A stretch of DNA of 64,000 bases from DASQHL01 sp963843685 (GCA_963843685.1 CAWJLO010000008.1:62001-126000); one strand, 5' to 3'. Positions 54,785 through 64,000 are shown, counted from the first letter of the stretch. Numbers and translations: made by a program. The notes: a model not told the origin generated them from the sequence alone.

Positions 54785-56077
54785 ATGATCGAGCGGTACT
54801 CCCGGCCGAAAATGGCCGGCATCTGGACCGAACAGGGCAAGCTCGACCGCTGGCTCGCCGTGGAGGTGGCCGTCGTCGACGCATGGGCGGACGCCGGACG
54901 CGTGCCGAAGGCCGACGCCGAAAAGGTCCGCAAGGCGCGTTACGACGCCGCCGATGTCGCCCGCTACCAGATTGAGACGCACCACGACGTCACCGCCTTC
55001 CTCAAGTCCGTGGCCGATAGCTTGGGCGAAGAGGGCCGCTGGGTGCACATGGGTCTCACGTCGTCAGACGTGTGGGACACGGCCACCGCGCTCCAGCTCC
55101 GCGACTCGGCGACCCTGCTCGAAGACGACCTCCACGACCTCCGCGAGGCGGTCGAGCGGCGCGCCGTGGAGTTCAAGGACACCATCTGCATCGGCCGCAC
55201 CCACGGCGTCCACGCGGAACCCACGACGTTCGGGCTGAAGCTCGCCGGCTGGGTCGCCGAGATCCGCCGCGCACAGGGGCGGCTTGCCGAGGCCAAGGCG
55301 CAGATCTCGTACGGCAAGATCAGCGGCGCCGTCGGCTCACACGCTACTGTGCCGCCCGAGATCGAGGAGAAGGTCTGCATCGGCCTCGGCCTGAGCGTCG
55401 AGCCCATCAGCACGCAGGTCGTGCCGCGCGACCGTCACGCCTTCTTCATCTCCACCCTGGCCGTCATCGCCTCCGGACTGGAGCGCATGGCCATGGAGAT
55501 CCGCCACCTGCAACGCACGGAGGTGCTGGAAGCGGAGGAGCCCTTCGGCGAGGGCCAGACCGGATCGAGCGCCATGCCCCACAAGCGAAACCCGGAGCTC
55601 TGCGAGCGCATCTGCGGCCTCGCGCGCGTGGTTCGCGGGTACGCCGTGACGTCGATGGAGAACATCGCGCTCTGGCACGAACGCGACATCTCGCACTCCT
55701 CCACCGAGCGGATCACGCTGCCCGACGCCTGCGCGCTTCTCGACTACATGCTGTCAGTGTTCACGGACGTCATGCGCGGCCTGCAGGTGTACCCGGAGAA
55801 CATGCGTCGCAACCTCGAACTGACCCAGGGCCTCGTGTTTTCCCAGCGCGTGCTCCTCGCGTTGATCGAGACGGGCCTCTCGCGCCAGGACGCCTACGGC
55901 ATCGTGCAGGGCCACGCCATGCGCGCCTGGAAGGAACGCGCACCCTTCCGCACGCTGCTCGAGTCGGATGCCAGCGTGACAGCACGCCTCGGCCCTGCGC
56001 AGCTGGATGAGATCTTCGACTACGGCATCTACACCACGCACGTTGACGCCAGCTTTCGGCGACTCGGCCTGGCGTGA
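54785..56077 (+). CDS. purB: Adenylosuccinate lyase
   Basis: 430 residues; fumarase/aspartase superfamily enzyme acting twice in purine synthesis. The superfamily signature is GSSAMPHKRNPELCERI. GRTHGVHAEPTTFGLK carries the catalytic His region, and GLTSSDVWDTA the other active-site loop. ATG 54785 with AGGA upstream. Its TGA overlaps the following membrane protein start (GTGA). Confidence 0.95.
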   Translation: MIERYSRPKMAGIWTEQGKLDRWLAVEVAVVDAWADAGRVPKADAEKVRKARYDAADVARYQIETHHDVTAFLKSVADSLGEEGRWVHMGLTSSDVWDTATALQLRDSATLLEDDLHDLREAVERRAVEFKDTICIGRTHGVHAEPTTFGLKLAGWVAEIRRAQGRLAEAKAQISYGKISGAVGSHATVPPEIEEKVCIGLGLSVEPISTQVVPRDRHAFFISTLAVIASGLERMAMEIRHLQRTEVLEAEEPFGEGQTGSSAMPHKRNPELCERICGLARVVRGYAVTSMENIALWHERDISHSSTERITLPDACALLDYMLSVFTDVMRGLQVYPENMRRNLELTQGLVFSQRVLLALIETGLSRQDAYGIVQGHAMRAWKERAPFRTLLESDASVTARLGPAQLDEIFDYGIYTTHVDASFRRLGLA

Positions 56078-56907
56078 GCAACGAACGCAAAGGCGTCAAC
56101 CTCCGCGCCCCGCACGAAGCAAGCGAGATCATCGGCTACGCCTACCGCCTCTACGTGCGCCACTTCCGCGCGATGTTTCTCATCGGCCTGACGACCGTCC
56201 CTCTTTCGATGCTCGGCGCCGTCGTGCAGGACCGCGTCGGGAGTGAATACGGGTCGCTCGCCGCTCTTCCAATTGAGCTGGGCGGCGCACTCGTCACCGT
56301 CATCGCCACCGGCGCGCTGATCTTCGCCGTGAACGACGTCGCCGGGGGCCAGCCCGCAGACTTCAACCGCTCGCTCGATGCCGGATTCGAGCGCTTTTCG
56401 GCGTTGTTCACGACGAATCTACTCAGCGGGATATTGACATTCCTCTCGATCGGCGCGATTCCGTATTTCCTGGTGCGCGGGAGGTTCGACGCTGCCTGCT
56501 CCGTGCCCTACTTCGCGGTGCGGTGGAACCTGAGTCCGCAGGCCGTCATGATCGAGGGCAAGCAAAATTGGAGCGCGCTCGATGCGAGTGCCCTCATTGT
56601 TCGCGGGCGCTGGTGGCGGACACTTGGCGTGCTCCTGCTGATTCTGCTCGTCGCGCTCGTGCCCGTCTTCGGCTTCAGCGCCGCGACCGTATTGCCCACC
56701 ATCGCGGCGACGACGATCGTGAGCATCGGCCTCGCGCTCGTGCTCCCGTTCCTCGTCGGCGCGCAGACGCTGCTCTACTACGACCTCCGCGCCCGCGCCA
56801 TGCTCGCCGCCGCCGCCGGCCAACCGCTCCCGACATTCGAACCGACCGACGACGCTGCGCCGACCGAGGACGAGTCCGATCGTCCCCCAGACCAGCGCGA
56901 TCAGTAG
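56074..56907 (+). CDS. Membrane protein of unknown function
   Basis: 277 residues with about six hydrophobic segments. The N-terminus AYRLYVRHFRAMFLIGL and the mid-protein VRGRWWRTLGVLLLI resemble the YciC/glycerophosphodiester-phosphodiesterase membrane-domain group, but this is uncertain. The C-terminal tail is acidic and polar. The GTG overlaps the purB stop. Its TAG overlaps the stop of the convergent HAD gene. Confidence 0.7.
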   Translation: MSNERKGVNLRAPHEASEIIGYAYRLYVRHFRAMFLIGLTTVPLSMLGAVVQDRVGSEYGSLAALPIELGGALVTVIATGALIFAVNDVAGGQPADFNRSLDAGFERFSALFTTNLLSGILTFLSIGAIPYFLVRGRFDAACSVPYFAVRWNLSPQAVMIEGKQNWSALDASALIVRGRWWRTLGVLLLILLVALVPVFGFSAATVLPTIAATTIVSIGLALVLPFLVGAQTLLYYDLRARAMLAAAAGQPLPTFEPTDDAAPTEDESDRPPDQRDQ

Positions 56908-57734
56908 CGCTCGGCGTTCCCGTCCTCGTGCGGCGTCAGGCTCTCCGCCGCCGCAGCATGGCGCTCGTCCAGCCCAAGTACCGGCAGCGATAGCAGCTCG
57001 GCCAAGTCGTGAATCTCGTGGTCCGCATCCGGGCACGGAGGCGCGTCGTAGCGTCCGTTCAACTTCCACACCGTCGTCATGCCCATCGCCTTCCCGCCCC
57101 GCATGTCGATAGCGGCGCCGTCGCCTACCATCATCGCGTCGCCCGCCGCCACGCCCAGCTTCGCCAGCACCAGCTCGAACGTGGATCGATGCGGCTTGCA
57201 GTACCCGGTGTCGCCCGAGCACACCGCCGCGTCGACGTACTCCCCGATGCCCATGTCGATGAGCCCCGGCAGGTGCATCTCCGCCGTGCACGGCCGGTTC
57301 GTGTTGATCCCGATGAGTACGCCGGCTGCCTTCAGCTCGCGCAGCACGTCGAGCGTGTCTGGATACAACTGCACGCCGAAGTGTCGCTCCAGGATCCATG
57401 TCTCGCGCCATGCCTCAATTGCTTGCTCAACCGTTATGTCCACTCCCCGCGCCGCGAGCGCGCCTCGCAACAGGAACGGGATGTCCACCTCGCGGAAGGT
57501 GCCCCGCTCGCGTTCGACGCGCTCCCACTCGTCGCCGGTGTCGTGTACGTCAGCCACGACCTCCTCCACGGCGCACGGAAGCACCGTGCCCCATCGATCC
57601 AGCAGCGGTCGCAGCCGCTCTGCCTGGAGGCGACGGAACTCCGCCGCGTCGGGCCGCGCCACGAACCAGAGCGTATTGCCAACGTCGAAGACCACGGCAC
57701 GGATGCGGCTCCCGCTCATGCGGAGATCATGCAT
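56901..57734 (-). CDS. HAD-superfamily hydrolase
   Basis: 277 residues (272 from ATG 57719). Motif I is VVFDVGNTLWF (nucleophile Asp, with Gly where many members have the second Asp). Motif II is IGINTNRP, motif III lysine is in GYCKPHRSTF, and motif IV is MMVGDGAAIDMRGG. A four-helix cap lies between I and II. Likely a phosphatase on a small phosphate ester. The long in-frame extension beyond 57734 is a shadow of the divergent gmd gene. Confidence 0.85.
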   Translation of the reverse strand: MHDLRMSGSRIRAVVFDVGNTLWFVARPDAAEFRRLQAERLRPLLDRWGTVLPCAVEEVVADVHDTGDEWERVERERGTFREVDIPFLLRGALAARGVDITVEQAIEAWRETWILERHFGVQLYPDTLDVLRELKAAGVLIGINTNRPCTAEMHLPGLIDMGIGEYVDAAVCSGDTGYCKPHRSTFELVLAKLGVAAGDAMMVGDGAAIDMRGGKAMGMTTVWKLNGRYDAPPCPDADHEIHDLAELLSLPVLGLDERHAAAAESLTPHEDGNAERY

Positions 57735-57857
57735 GCCCGTCGCCATGCGTCGCAAGCGCAGTTCAGATATCGGGCCGTGACTCGCTCGGTGCCTCCGTGC
57801 CCGGATCCATGCGGTATCCTTGGCGCTGGACGCCTGCACGGAGGGAGTTGCGACCGA

Positions 57858-58865
57858 ATGCCGCGAGCACTGATCACCGGGATCACCGGCCAGGACGGGG
57901 CCTACCTCGCAGAGCACCTGCTTGAGCAGGGATACGAGGTCTACGGACTGCTCCGCGGCCAGGCCAACCCCAAGCGCGCCACCATCGAGCGCACACTCCC
58001 GGACGTCCGCATCGTCGACGGCGACCTGCTCGACCAGGCATCGCTGATGAACGTCGTGCAAAAGGTGCAGCCCGACGAGGTCTACAACCTCGCCGCCATC
58101 AGCTTCGTCATGCTCTCCTGGAACCAGCCCGAACTCACGGGCGAGATCACCGGCCTCGGCGCCCTCCGCGTGCTCGAGGCCATTCGCCTGACGGCCGGCG
58201 CCTCCGCCTCCCGCTCGAAATCCGGACACGGGATCAAGTTCTATCAGGCGTCCAGCAGCGAGATGTTCGGCAAGGTCCGGGAGACCCCCCAGAACGAGCA
58301 GACCCCCTTCCACCCGCGCAGCCCGTACGGCGTCGCCAAGGCGTACGCCCACTACATCACGGTGAACTACCGCGAGAGCTACAACCTCTTCGCCTGCGGC
58401 GGCATCCTCTTCAACCACGGCTCTCCGCGGCGTGGCCCAGAGTTCGTCGAGCGGAAGATCGCCCTCGGCGCCGCCCGCATCAAGCTCGGCCTGCAGTCGG
58501 AACTGGTGCTCGGCAACCTTGAGTCGAGCCGCGACTGGGGCTACGCCGGCGACTACGTGCGCGCTATGCACCTCATGCTCCAGCAGCCGGAGCCGGACGA
58601 TTACGTCATCGGCACGGGCGAGACGCACCAGATCACGGAGGTGGCCCGCATCGCCTTCGAACACCTGGGCATGCGCTACGAGGATCACGTGCGCATCGAC
58701 GAGCAGTTCATGCGCCCGGCCGAGGTCGACGTCCTCATCGCCGACGCGTCGAAGGCGCGAAAGAAGCTCGGCTGGAAGCCCACCGTTACGTTCGATCAGC
58801 TCATCCGGATGATCGTCGACGCCGACCTCGCGGCGGAGGCTCGCCTGCAGACGGCCTCCGGCTGA
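57858..58865 (+). CDS. gmd: GDP-mannose 4,6-dehydratase
   Basis: 335-residue extended SDR converting GDP-mannose to GDP-4-keto-6-deoxymannose, precursor of fucose, rhamnose and perosamine. LITGITGQDGAYLAEHLLEQ is the GMD-type start. YQASSSEMFGKVRETPQNE and SPYGVAKAYAHY (YxxxK) follow, then FNHGSPRRGPEFVERKI. All match the family. GGAGGGAG precedes ATG 57858. It could supply 6-deoxy sugars to the polysaccharide locus 44 kb away; that link is inference. Confidence 0.92.
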   Translation: MPRALITGITGQDGAYLAEHLLEQGYEVYGLLRGQANPKRATIERTLPDVRIVDGDLLDQASLMNVVQKVQPDEVYNLAAISFVMLSWNQPELTGEITGLGALRVLEAIRLTAGASASRSKSGHGIKFYQASSSEMFGKVRETPQNEQTPFHPRSPYGVAKAYAHYITVNYRESYNLFACGGILFNHGSPRRGPEFVERKIALGAARIKLGLQSELVLGNLESSRDWGYAGDYVRAMHLMLQQPEPDDYVIGTGETHQITEVARIAFEHLGMRYEDHVRIDEQFMRPAEVDVLIADASKARKKLGWKPTVTFDQLIRMIVDADLAAEARLQTASG

Positions 58866-59155
58866 CAAACGACCCCGCACGGTCCCCGCGGGCGCGGGCT
58901 AAACGGCCAGGCGAAGCCGTGTCCCTCTTCCTTTGGCTGCGCGATCTGATGATCGATGTCTGGTCGTGGCTCCTGCTCGCCGTGCTGGAGCCGGCGGCGA
59001 ACGAGCCGGACGACGACCGCCAGCCGGTTGACACGCGATCATCACAACACGAATCGTTAACCCCCCGCACCTTGATGAACGCGCACGAACACGGCATCGT
59101 GGTACCAGCGATCTTTCCCAGCGATACACGCACCGCGATCCGCAAGGAGGGTCTC

Positions 59156-59416
59156 GTGAGCGACGGGTCATTCCTCTCGCAACTGGAGCAACGGACGCAG
59201 CAGGTCAAGATCACCGTGGCAAACCTGGAGGCGGAGAAGGCGCGCATCGACGCCCTCATCGGCCGCCTCCAACCGCTGATCCCCCACTACGACGCGCTGC
59301 TCGCGGCCGAGCACGCCATCGAGGAGTCGAACATCAACCTTGAGGCGCCCACGCCGCCGCAGGAGCACCCGTGGGACGCTGGCCACCAGGAACAGAACAG
59401 CGGCTGGAACGGCTGA
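59156..59416 (+). CDS. Small coiled-coil protein
   Basis: 86 residues: SQLEQRTQQVKITVANLEAE and following heptads form a coiled coil (about 8-45), then a Pro-rich polar end. GTG 59156 is chosen because AGGAGGG lies seven bases upstream. The frame is open back to GTG 58919, which would add 79 residues with two hydrophobic stretches, so a longer membrane form is possible. Function unknown. Confidence 0.55.
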   Translation: MSDGSFLSQLEQRTQQVKITVANLEAEKARIDALIGRLQPLIPHYDALLAAEHAIEESNINLEAPTPPQEHPWDAGHQEQNSGWNG

Positions 59417-59419
59417 CGG

Positions 59420-60040
59420 CTACTCGACGACGACCACCGGTTGCTTCGCCTGCCCCACGACGCGCTCCGATACCGATCCGAGCAGCGCTCTCGTCAGGCC
59501 TGCGCCGCGACGCCCAACGATGATCGCTTCGACGCCCTCCTGCGCGGCGCAGCGCAAGATCTCCTCGGCCGGACTGCCGTAGCCGACGATCACGCGCGTT
59601 CGCACGCCTGCTTCGTGGAGGATGCGCGCCGCCTCGCCTGTCGCGTGCTCCACGCGGCGTTCGTGCTCGCCCGGCGCCCCCGCGAACGCGGCCCCGGGCT
59701 GAGCCTCGTGCGGCATCACCGTCAACAGCAGCACGTCCGCCTCCGGTCGGTGCATCGCCGCCACGTACCGAGCCGCGCGCACCGTCGCCTCCGACCCGTC
59801 GCAGCCCAGCAAGATCGACGCCGCCGCCGCGCCGCTGGTTTCGCCGTCGTAGCGCGTCGGCCGCCGCACGTCGGACTGCCGCGTGCCGATGAGTCCCACC
59901 GCCGCGATCGGCCCCAGCACCGCCGTCAGCAGCGCCCACCCGAACGGGTCGCGCCCCCACCGCGCAGCGAAGTACGTCACGATCACCATCGAAACGATGA
60001 CGATGCCGGCCCAGATCAGCGCCGCAACGGCGAAACTCAT
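59420..60040 (-). CDS. Membrane-anchored universal stress protein
   Basis: 206 residues. Two N-terminal membrane segments (about 3-23 and 33-50) are followed by a USP domain (SILLGCDGSEATVRAARYV to QPVVVVE). The ATP-binding loop VGRRGAGLTRALLGSVSERV keeps G2xG9xGS, so it may bind ATP. GAGGGGA precedes ATG 60040. It is convergent with the coiled-coil gene. The membrane fusion is less usual than free USPs. Confidence 0.85.
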   Translation of the reverse strand: MSFAVAALIWAGIVIVSMVIVTYFAARWGRDPFGWALLTAVLGPIAAVGLIGTRQSDVRRPTRYDGETSGAAAASILLGCDGSEATVRAARYVAAMHRPEADVLLLTVMPHEAQPGAAFAGAPGEHERRVEHATGEAARILHEAGVRTRVIVGYGSPAEEILRCAAQEGVEAIIVGRRGAGLTRALLGSVSERVVGQAKQPVVVVE

Positions 60041-60230
60041 CGAGATCCCCTCTCCCTCGTTGGTGCCTCCCTCATCGTCGCAGATGCGCCCTGCACGCTG
60101 ACAGGCCGATCCGGCCCTTCTCGCCGCCCCGGACGTCATATCGCAGCTACGCTGACCTTCGCGTAAGATGGCGATGGGCCTCCGGAGAGGCCCGCAGCAT
60201 CGACACCGCCCGCATGGAAAGGGGCCAGCG

Positions 60231-61259
60231 ATGACCGCTGCCGACGTCGACACGAAGAAGTACCCCGTCCAGATCATGGACGGCCTGCTCCAGCTCAGGG
60301 TCCCTATCCCGAACAACCCGCTCGGTTGGGTGCTCCCCTACCTCATCGAGGGCAACGACGGCTGGACGCTCGTCGACTCCGGCTGGAACGTCCCGGAAGC
60401 CTTCGACGCCCTCGAGCAGCAGCTCAACGACGCCGGCGTCGGCTTTCGCAACCTCAAGACCCTGCTCGTCACGCACGTGCACCCCGACCACTACGGCCTC
60501 GCCGGCCAGGTGAAGGAGCGCAGCGGCGCCACCGTCGTCATCCACCAGCGCGAGCGCGACCTCATCCGCTCGCGCTATCGCAACCCCGAGCAGCTCCTCG
60601 CCACCATGGCCGACTGGCTCATCATGCACGGCGTCCCGAAGGGCAACATGCCCGACCTCCAGACGTCTGCCATGCCCGTGCGCGGCTACGTCGACCCCGT
60701 CGAGCCCGACGAGGTCGTATGGGGCGGCGAACGCCTCCCCATCGGCCGCTTTGAGTTCGAGGTCTGGTGGACGCCCGGCCATTCGCCCGGTCACATCTGC
60801 TTCTTGGAGCGCGGCAAGAAGTTCATCCTCACCGGCGACCACGTCCTGCCGACCATCACGCCAAACATCAGCCTCCACCCGCAGCAGCAGGGCAACCCCC
60901 TCGGCGACTATATCGCCTCCCTCAAGCGCCTCGAAGAACTCGACGTCGAGACAGTCCTGCCCGCCCACGAGTACACCTTCAAGGACCTGAAGGCGCGCCT
61001 CCGCAGCATCGAACAACACCACGACGAGCGCCTCGGCGAGATGATGGCCTCCTTCGCCGGCCAGCCGCGCACCGCCTACCACGTCGCCCGCAACGTCAAG
61101 TGGGTGACGGGCTCGTACGACAGCTTCTCTCCCTGGATGCAACGCGCCGCCCTCGGCGAAACGCTGTCCCACCTCGACTACCTGGTGCTGGAGGGCCGCC
61201 TCTCGAAGTTCATGGATGACGGCGTCCAGTACTACGAAATCCCCGCGAACGAGCAGTAG
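60231..61259 (+). CDS. MBL-fold metallo-hydrolase
   Basis: 342 residues. The metal-binding motif is THVHPDHYGLAG (HxHxDH), with further ligands in WWTPGHSPGHICF, TGDHVLP and LPAHEYTF. A C-terminal helical/winged-helix-like part (about 265-342) resembles LACTB2-type members. GGAAAGGGG precedes ATG 60231. The next gene, ogt, starts 2 bp after. Substrate unknown (thioester, lactone or nucleic acid are possible). Confidence 0.88.
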   Translation: MTAADVDTKKYPVQIMDGLLQLRVPIPNNPLGWVLPYLIEGNDGWTLVDSGWNVPEAFDALEQQLNDAGVGFRNLKTLLVTHVHPDHYGLAGQVKERSGATVVIHQRERDLIRSRYRNPEQLLATMADWLIMHGVPKGNMPDLQTSAMPVRGYVDPVEPDEVVWGGERLPIGRFEFEVWWTPGHSPGHICFLERGKKFILTGDHVLPTITPNISLHPQQQGNPLGDYIASLKRLEELDVETVLPAHEYTFKDLKARLRSIEQHHDERLGEMMASFAGQPRTAYHVARNVKWVTGSYDSFSPWMQRAALGETLSHLDYLVLEGRLSKFMDDGVQYYEIPANEQ

Positions 61260-61261
61260 CG

Positions 61262-61780
61262 ATGGCCTACTACGGGCTGACCGACACCGTCATGGGATCG
61301 ATGCTCGTCGCCGTCGAAGGCGACCGCCTGATCGCCGTGAAGTTCAACGTCGACGAGCCGCACCTTGCGCTCGCCGTGGAGGAGCTGCACCGCGAGACCC
61401 ACGGCGCCTTTGGCCTTGAGCGCAGCGAGTCGAAGATCCGCCCCTTCGCGAAACAGCTCCGCGATTACCTCGCCGGCAGGCGCACGACCTTCGACGTCCA
61501 GATGGATCTCTCGTTCGTCACGCCCTTCCGCCGCGCCGTGCTGGAGGAGTGCGCCCGCATCCCCCGCGGCCAGACGACGACCTACGCCGAGCTCGCCCGC
61601 CGCGTCGGCCGGCCGAACGCCTATCGCGCCGTCGGCCACACCATGGCCACAAACCCGATCCCCATCGTCATCCCCTGCCATCGCGTCGTCGCCAGCAGCG
61701 GCAGCCTGCAGGGCTTCGGCGGCGGCCTCGACATGAAGCTCAAGCTGCTGGCGCTGGAGGGCGTCGCCCTGCAGGTGTAG
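61262..61780 (+). CDS. ogt: Methylated-DNA-protein cysteine methyltransferase
   Basis: 172 residues; repairs O6-alkylguanine by transfer to its own Cys. The acceptor motif is IPCHRVVASSG. RRVGRPNAYRAVGHTMATNP is the DNA-binding helix-turn-helix with the arginine-finger region. An N-terminal ribonuclease-like domain precedes it. It is tightly linked to the MBL gene. Confidence 0.93.
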   Translation: MAYYGLTDTVMGSMLVAVEGDRLIAVKFNVDEPHLALAVEELHRETHGAFGLERSESKIRPFAKQLRDYLAGRRTTFDVQMDLSFVTPFRRAVLEECARIPRGQTTTYAELARRVGRPNAYRAVGHTMATNPIPIVIPCHRVVASSGSLQGFGGGLDMKLKLLALEGVALQV

Positions 61781-61820
61781 CCCGGCAGTACCCACGCGCC
61801 TCAGCCGCTATCCTTCGCGC

Positions 61821-63074
61821 ATGCCCGACGTCACCATCGACGACATCCGCGCAGCGAGGCGCGCCCTCGACGCCAGCGTCCGGCGCACGCCCCTGCTCGT
61901 CTCCACCTCGCTGAGCGCGCTCTGCTCAGCCGACGTGCGACTCAAGGCCGAGAACCTCCAGCGCACCGGCTCGTTCAAGATCCGCGGCGCCTCCAACCGC
62001 ATCGCCGCGCTCACCGACGCCGAACGGACACGCGGCGTCATCGCCGCCAGCGCCGGAAACCACGCGCAGGGCGTCGCCGTCGCCGCCGCCACGCACGGCG
62101 TCCACGCCACCATCGTCATGCCCGCGACGGCCGCGCTCGCCAAGGTCGAGGCGACGCGCGGCTACGGAGCCGATGTCGTGCTCCACGGCGAAAGCTACGA
62201 CGAGGCGTACGCGGAGGCCCTGCGCGTCGCCGCCGACCGCTCGATGATGCTCATCCCCGCCTTCAACGATCCTCTTATCGTCGCCGGACAGGGCACCGTC
62301 GGCCTGGAGATCGCCGAGGATCTGCCGGACGTGGACGTTGTCATCGTGCCCGTGGGCGGCGGCGGGCTGGCGGCCGGCATCGGCGTCGCCATCCGCGCGC
62401 TGGCGCCGCGGGCTCGCGTCATCGGCGTGCAGGCCGAGGCGGCGCCCGGCGTGCAGCGCTCGTTCGCCGCCGGCCGTCGCGAGTCAGCGCCGCCGCGCCC
62501 GACCATCGCCGACGGGATCGGCGTCGGCGGCCCCGGAGAGGTCACGTTCCCCCTCCTCCAGCGCTGTCTTGACGACGTCGTGCTCGTCGATGAGGCCGAG
62601 ATCGCCCAGGCGATGGTCCTCCTCCTCGAGCGCTCGAAGCTCGTCGCGGAAGGCGCGGGCGCCGTCGGCGTCGCCGCCCTCATGTCGAAGAAGGTCGATG
62701 TCGCCGGCAAGCGCGTCGCCGTCGTCATCTCCGGCGGCAACGTTGACATCAACATGCTGGCGCGTGTCGTCGAGCACGGCCTCATGCAGGCTGGCCGTTA
62801 CTTCAGCCTCACCGTTGGCCTGGACGACAAGCCCGGCCAGCTCGCGCTCCTGTCGAAGCTCTTCGCCGACACGGGCGCCAACGTCCTCAGCGTGGACCAC
62901 CATCGCTTCGGCATCGACCTCCCCGTCGGGCGCGTGCAGGTCGTCCTGCTGCTCGAAGTACGCGACCGCCGCCACGCGAATGAGGTCGCGGTGGCGCTCG
63001 AAGGCGCTGGCTTCACGCGCAGACCTGAGGGTGCGTCGCCGCAGTTCGTGCCGGCTTCGTGGGACGTGGAGTAG
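61821..63074 (+). CDS. ilvA: Threonine ammonia-lyase
   Basis: 417-residue fold-type II PLP enzyme; threonine to 2-oxobutyrate, first step to isoleucine. PLP Lys is in QRTGSFKIRGASNRI, the phosphate-binding glycine loop is VPVGGGGLAAGI, and ISGGNVDINML is typical. One ACT-type domain (about 330-410, SLTVGLDDKPGQLALLSKLF) suggests the shorter form (TdcB/IlvA1-like), often less strictly feedback-controlled than two-domain IlvA. Confidence 0.9.
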   Translation: MPDVTIDDIRAARRALDASVRRTPLLVSTSLSALCSADVRLKAENLQRTGSFKIRGASNRIAALTDAERTRGVIAASAGNHAQGVAVAAATHGVHATIVMPATAALAKVEATRGYGADVVLHGESYDEAYAEALRVAADRSMMLIPAFNDPLIVAGQGTVGLEIAEDLPDVDVVIVPVGGGGLAAGIGVAIRALAPRARVIGVQAEAAPGVQRSFAAGRRESAPPRPTIADGIGVGGPGEVTFPLLQRCLDDVVLVDEAEIAQAMVLLLERSKLVAEGAGAVGVAALMSKKVDVAGKRVAVVISGGNVDINMLARVVEHGLMQAGRYFSLTVGLDDKPGQLALLSKLFADTGANVLSVDHHRFGIDLPVGRVQVVLLLEVRDRRHANEVAVALEGAGFTRRPEGASPQFVPASWDVE

Positions 63075-63075
63075 C

Positions 63076-63642
63076 CTACGCGTCGACCGACGGCGGCGGC
63101 TGGACGGATGACGCGGGGGGCGTATAGCGCGCCGTGCTGCCCGGCCGCGGCCGCGACGGCGGCGCCGGTGCCGGCGCCGAGTCGGCCGGGCGCTCGCTCC
63201 GCGCCGCGGCGGGCGTCACGCGGTTCATCCCGCAGTACGGACACATCACCCAGGACGACATCAGCGCCCGGCCGCAGTCATCGCACGCCGTGCGCAGCGT
63301 CGCGCGGCAGTACGGGCAGCTCACGAACTCAGACTCAACCTTACGGCGACAGGCGGGGCAGGTGGCCTGTTCCTGGATCTCCTGCAGGAGCGCCTCAGCC
63401 TCCAGCCGCCGATCGTACATCTCCGCCAGCGTGCTCTTCGGCCGCAGCACCATGTAGAGCAACAGGCCCGGCAGGTTGAAGATCAGCACCATCAGGACGG
63501 AGATCACCTGCGTCGTGTGATCGCGGGTGCGGTCCTGGATATCCCGGTACGTCCACACCAGCGCCGCGATCCAGAGGATCAGCAGGTACGCAATTGCGAC
63601 GATTGCGGCAACCGCGGCCAACACTTGCCAGTTGTCAGGCAC
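63076..63642 (-). CDS. Membrane protein with double zinc ribbon
   Basis: 188 residues. Two N-terminal membrane segments (about 8-30 and 46-66), then a short coiled coil, then two zinc-ribbon units: CPACRRK with CPYCRA, and CDDCGRA with CPYCGM. The tail is Pro/Ala-rich. The GTG at 63642 has GGAG upstream. Zinc ribbon of this type often mediates protein contacts; no function can be named. Confidence 0.75.
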   Translation of the reverse strand: MPDNWQVLAAVAAIVAIAYLLILWIAALVWTYRDIQDRTRDHTTQVISVLMVLIFNLPGLLLYMVLRPKSTLAEMYDRRLEAEALLQEIQEQATCPACRRKVESEFVSCPYCRATLRTACDDCGRALMSSWVMCPYCGMNRVTPAAARSERPADSAPAPAPPSRPRPGSTARYTPPASSVQPPPSVDA

Positions 63643-63771
63643 GGTGTACTCCCCTCGCTCGCCCGGCCACCGATTATATCACGCAAGCGCGCCGCACCGG
63701 TCGCGATGTCAAACGGCCACTTCCACGCCGGCGCGCTGTCCTCCCCTCACGTCCGGGGTACCCTGCACGCG

Positions 63772-64000
<229 letters not shown>

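Noticed and set aside
57740..58880. Extension of the HAD hydrolase frame across gmd
   Set aside because: Composition and position show it is a shadow of gmd on the other strand.
58919..59155. Separate small membrane-protein gene before the coiled-coil gene
   Set aside because: The open frame lacks its own stop and a strong RBS. It could be an N-terminal extension of the coiled-coil protein, but the AGGAGGG at 59145 favours the shorter start.

Overview
The window is high-GC, gene-dense bacterial chromosome with no phage, IS, CRISPR, tRNA or rRNA that I can see. Frequent GTG/TTG starts, many 1-4 nt start/stop overlaps, UgpB-type lipoprotein sugar transporters, a T2SSE_N-containing GT2 and the housekeeping gene mix fit Chloroflexota (Dehalococcoidia-like or a related environmental lineage). 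That assignment is inference; no marker here is decisive. 59 protein-coding genes are annotated. Two housekeeping genes (prmC and rel) carry apparent single-base frameshifts.

Layout. 1-14.5 kb is an exopolysaccharide locus of the Wzx/Wzy type. A minus-strand operon-like run starts with the initiating phosphoglycosyltransferase (9466-10149) and continues with a Wzz/tyrosine-kinase-like co-polymerase, a flippase, a DegT aminotransferase, two tandemly duplicated glycosyltransferases, an O-antigen-ligase/polymerase and an SDR epimerase cut by the window edge. Divergent from it are a GT39 membrane mannosyltransferase-like protein, a second SDR and a GT4. 14.5-18 kb holds two secreted Pro/Thr-linker proteins of unknown function, one with a PA14 domain. 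18.3-20.7 kb is a GGDEF + GAF + HD-GYP c-di-GMP protein.

20.7-30.5 kb is translation and stringent response: overlapping prfA-rdx-prmC-hypothetical-hydrolase, a GNAT, hisS, a ribbon-helix-helix regulator translationally coupled to rel (RelA/SpoT), an acyltransferase and an Eis-like acetyltransferase. 30.5-37.4 kb is a carbohydrate module: SMP-30 lactonase, UgpC-type ATPase, two permeases and two tandem paralogous lipoprotein binding proteins. 37.4-41.9 kb holds two overlapping membrane glycosyltransferases. 42-46.3 kb holds comM/yifB under a promoter with a LexA-type box, a membrane protein, a secreted esterase, a universal stress protein and a 2Fe-2S ferredoxin-like protein. 46.4-50.9 kb holds bL25, a solenoid-repeat tail-anchored protein, pgk, a polyprenyl synthetase, a VOC protein and a Sua5/YrdC protein.

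51-56.9 kb is purine synthesis (guaA, a small membrane protein, purD, purE, purB) followed by a membrane protein. 56.9-64 kb holds a HAD hydrolase, GDP-mannose 4,6-dehydratase, a coiled-coil protein, a membrane universal stress protein, an MBL hydrolase, an alkyltransferase (ogt), threonine ammonia-lyase, a zinc-ribbon membrane protein and the start of a UvrD/PcrA helicase.

The points most worth following are the GAACN4GTTC operator inside the comM promoter with a leaderless start, the tyrosine-kinase homologue lacking its Walker A lysine, the RHH-rel operon with an inverted repeat at its promoter, the thioredoxin-like Rdx gene between RF1 and its methyltransferase, the 15-residue-repeat membrane-anchored protein, and the unknown secreted proteins between the polysaccharide locus and the c-di-GMP enzyme.
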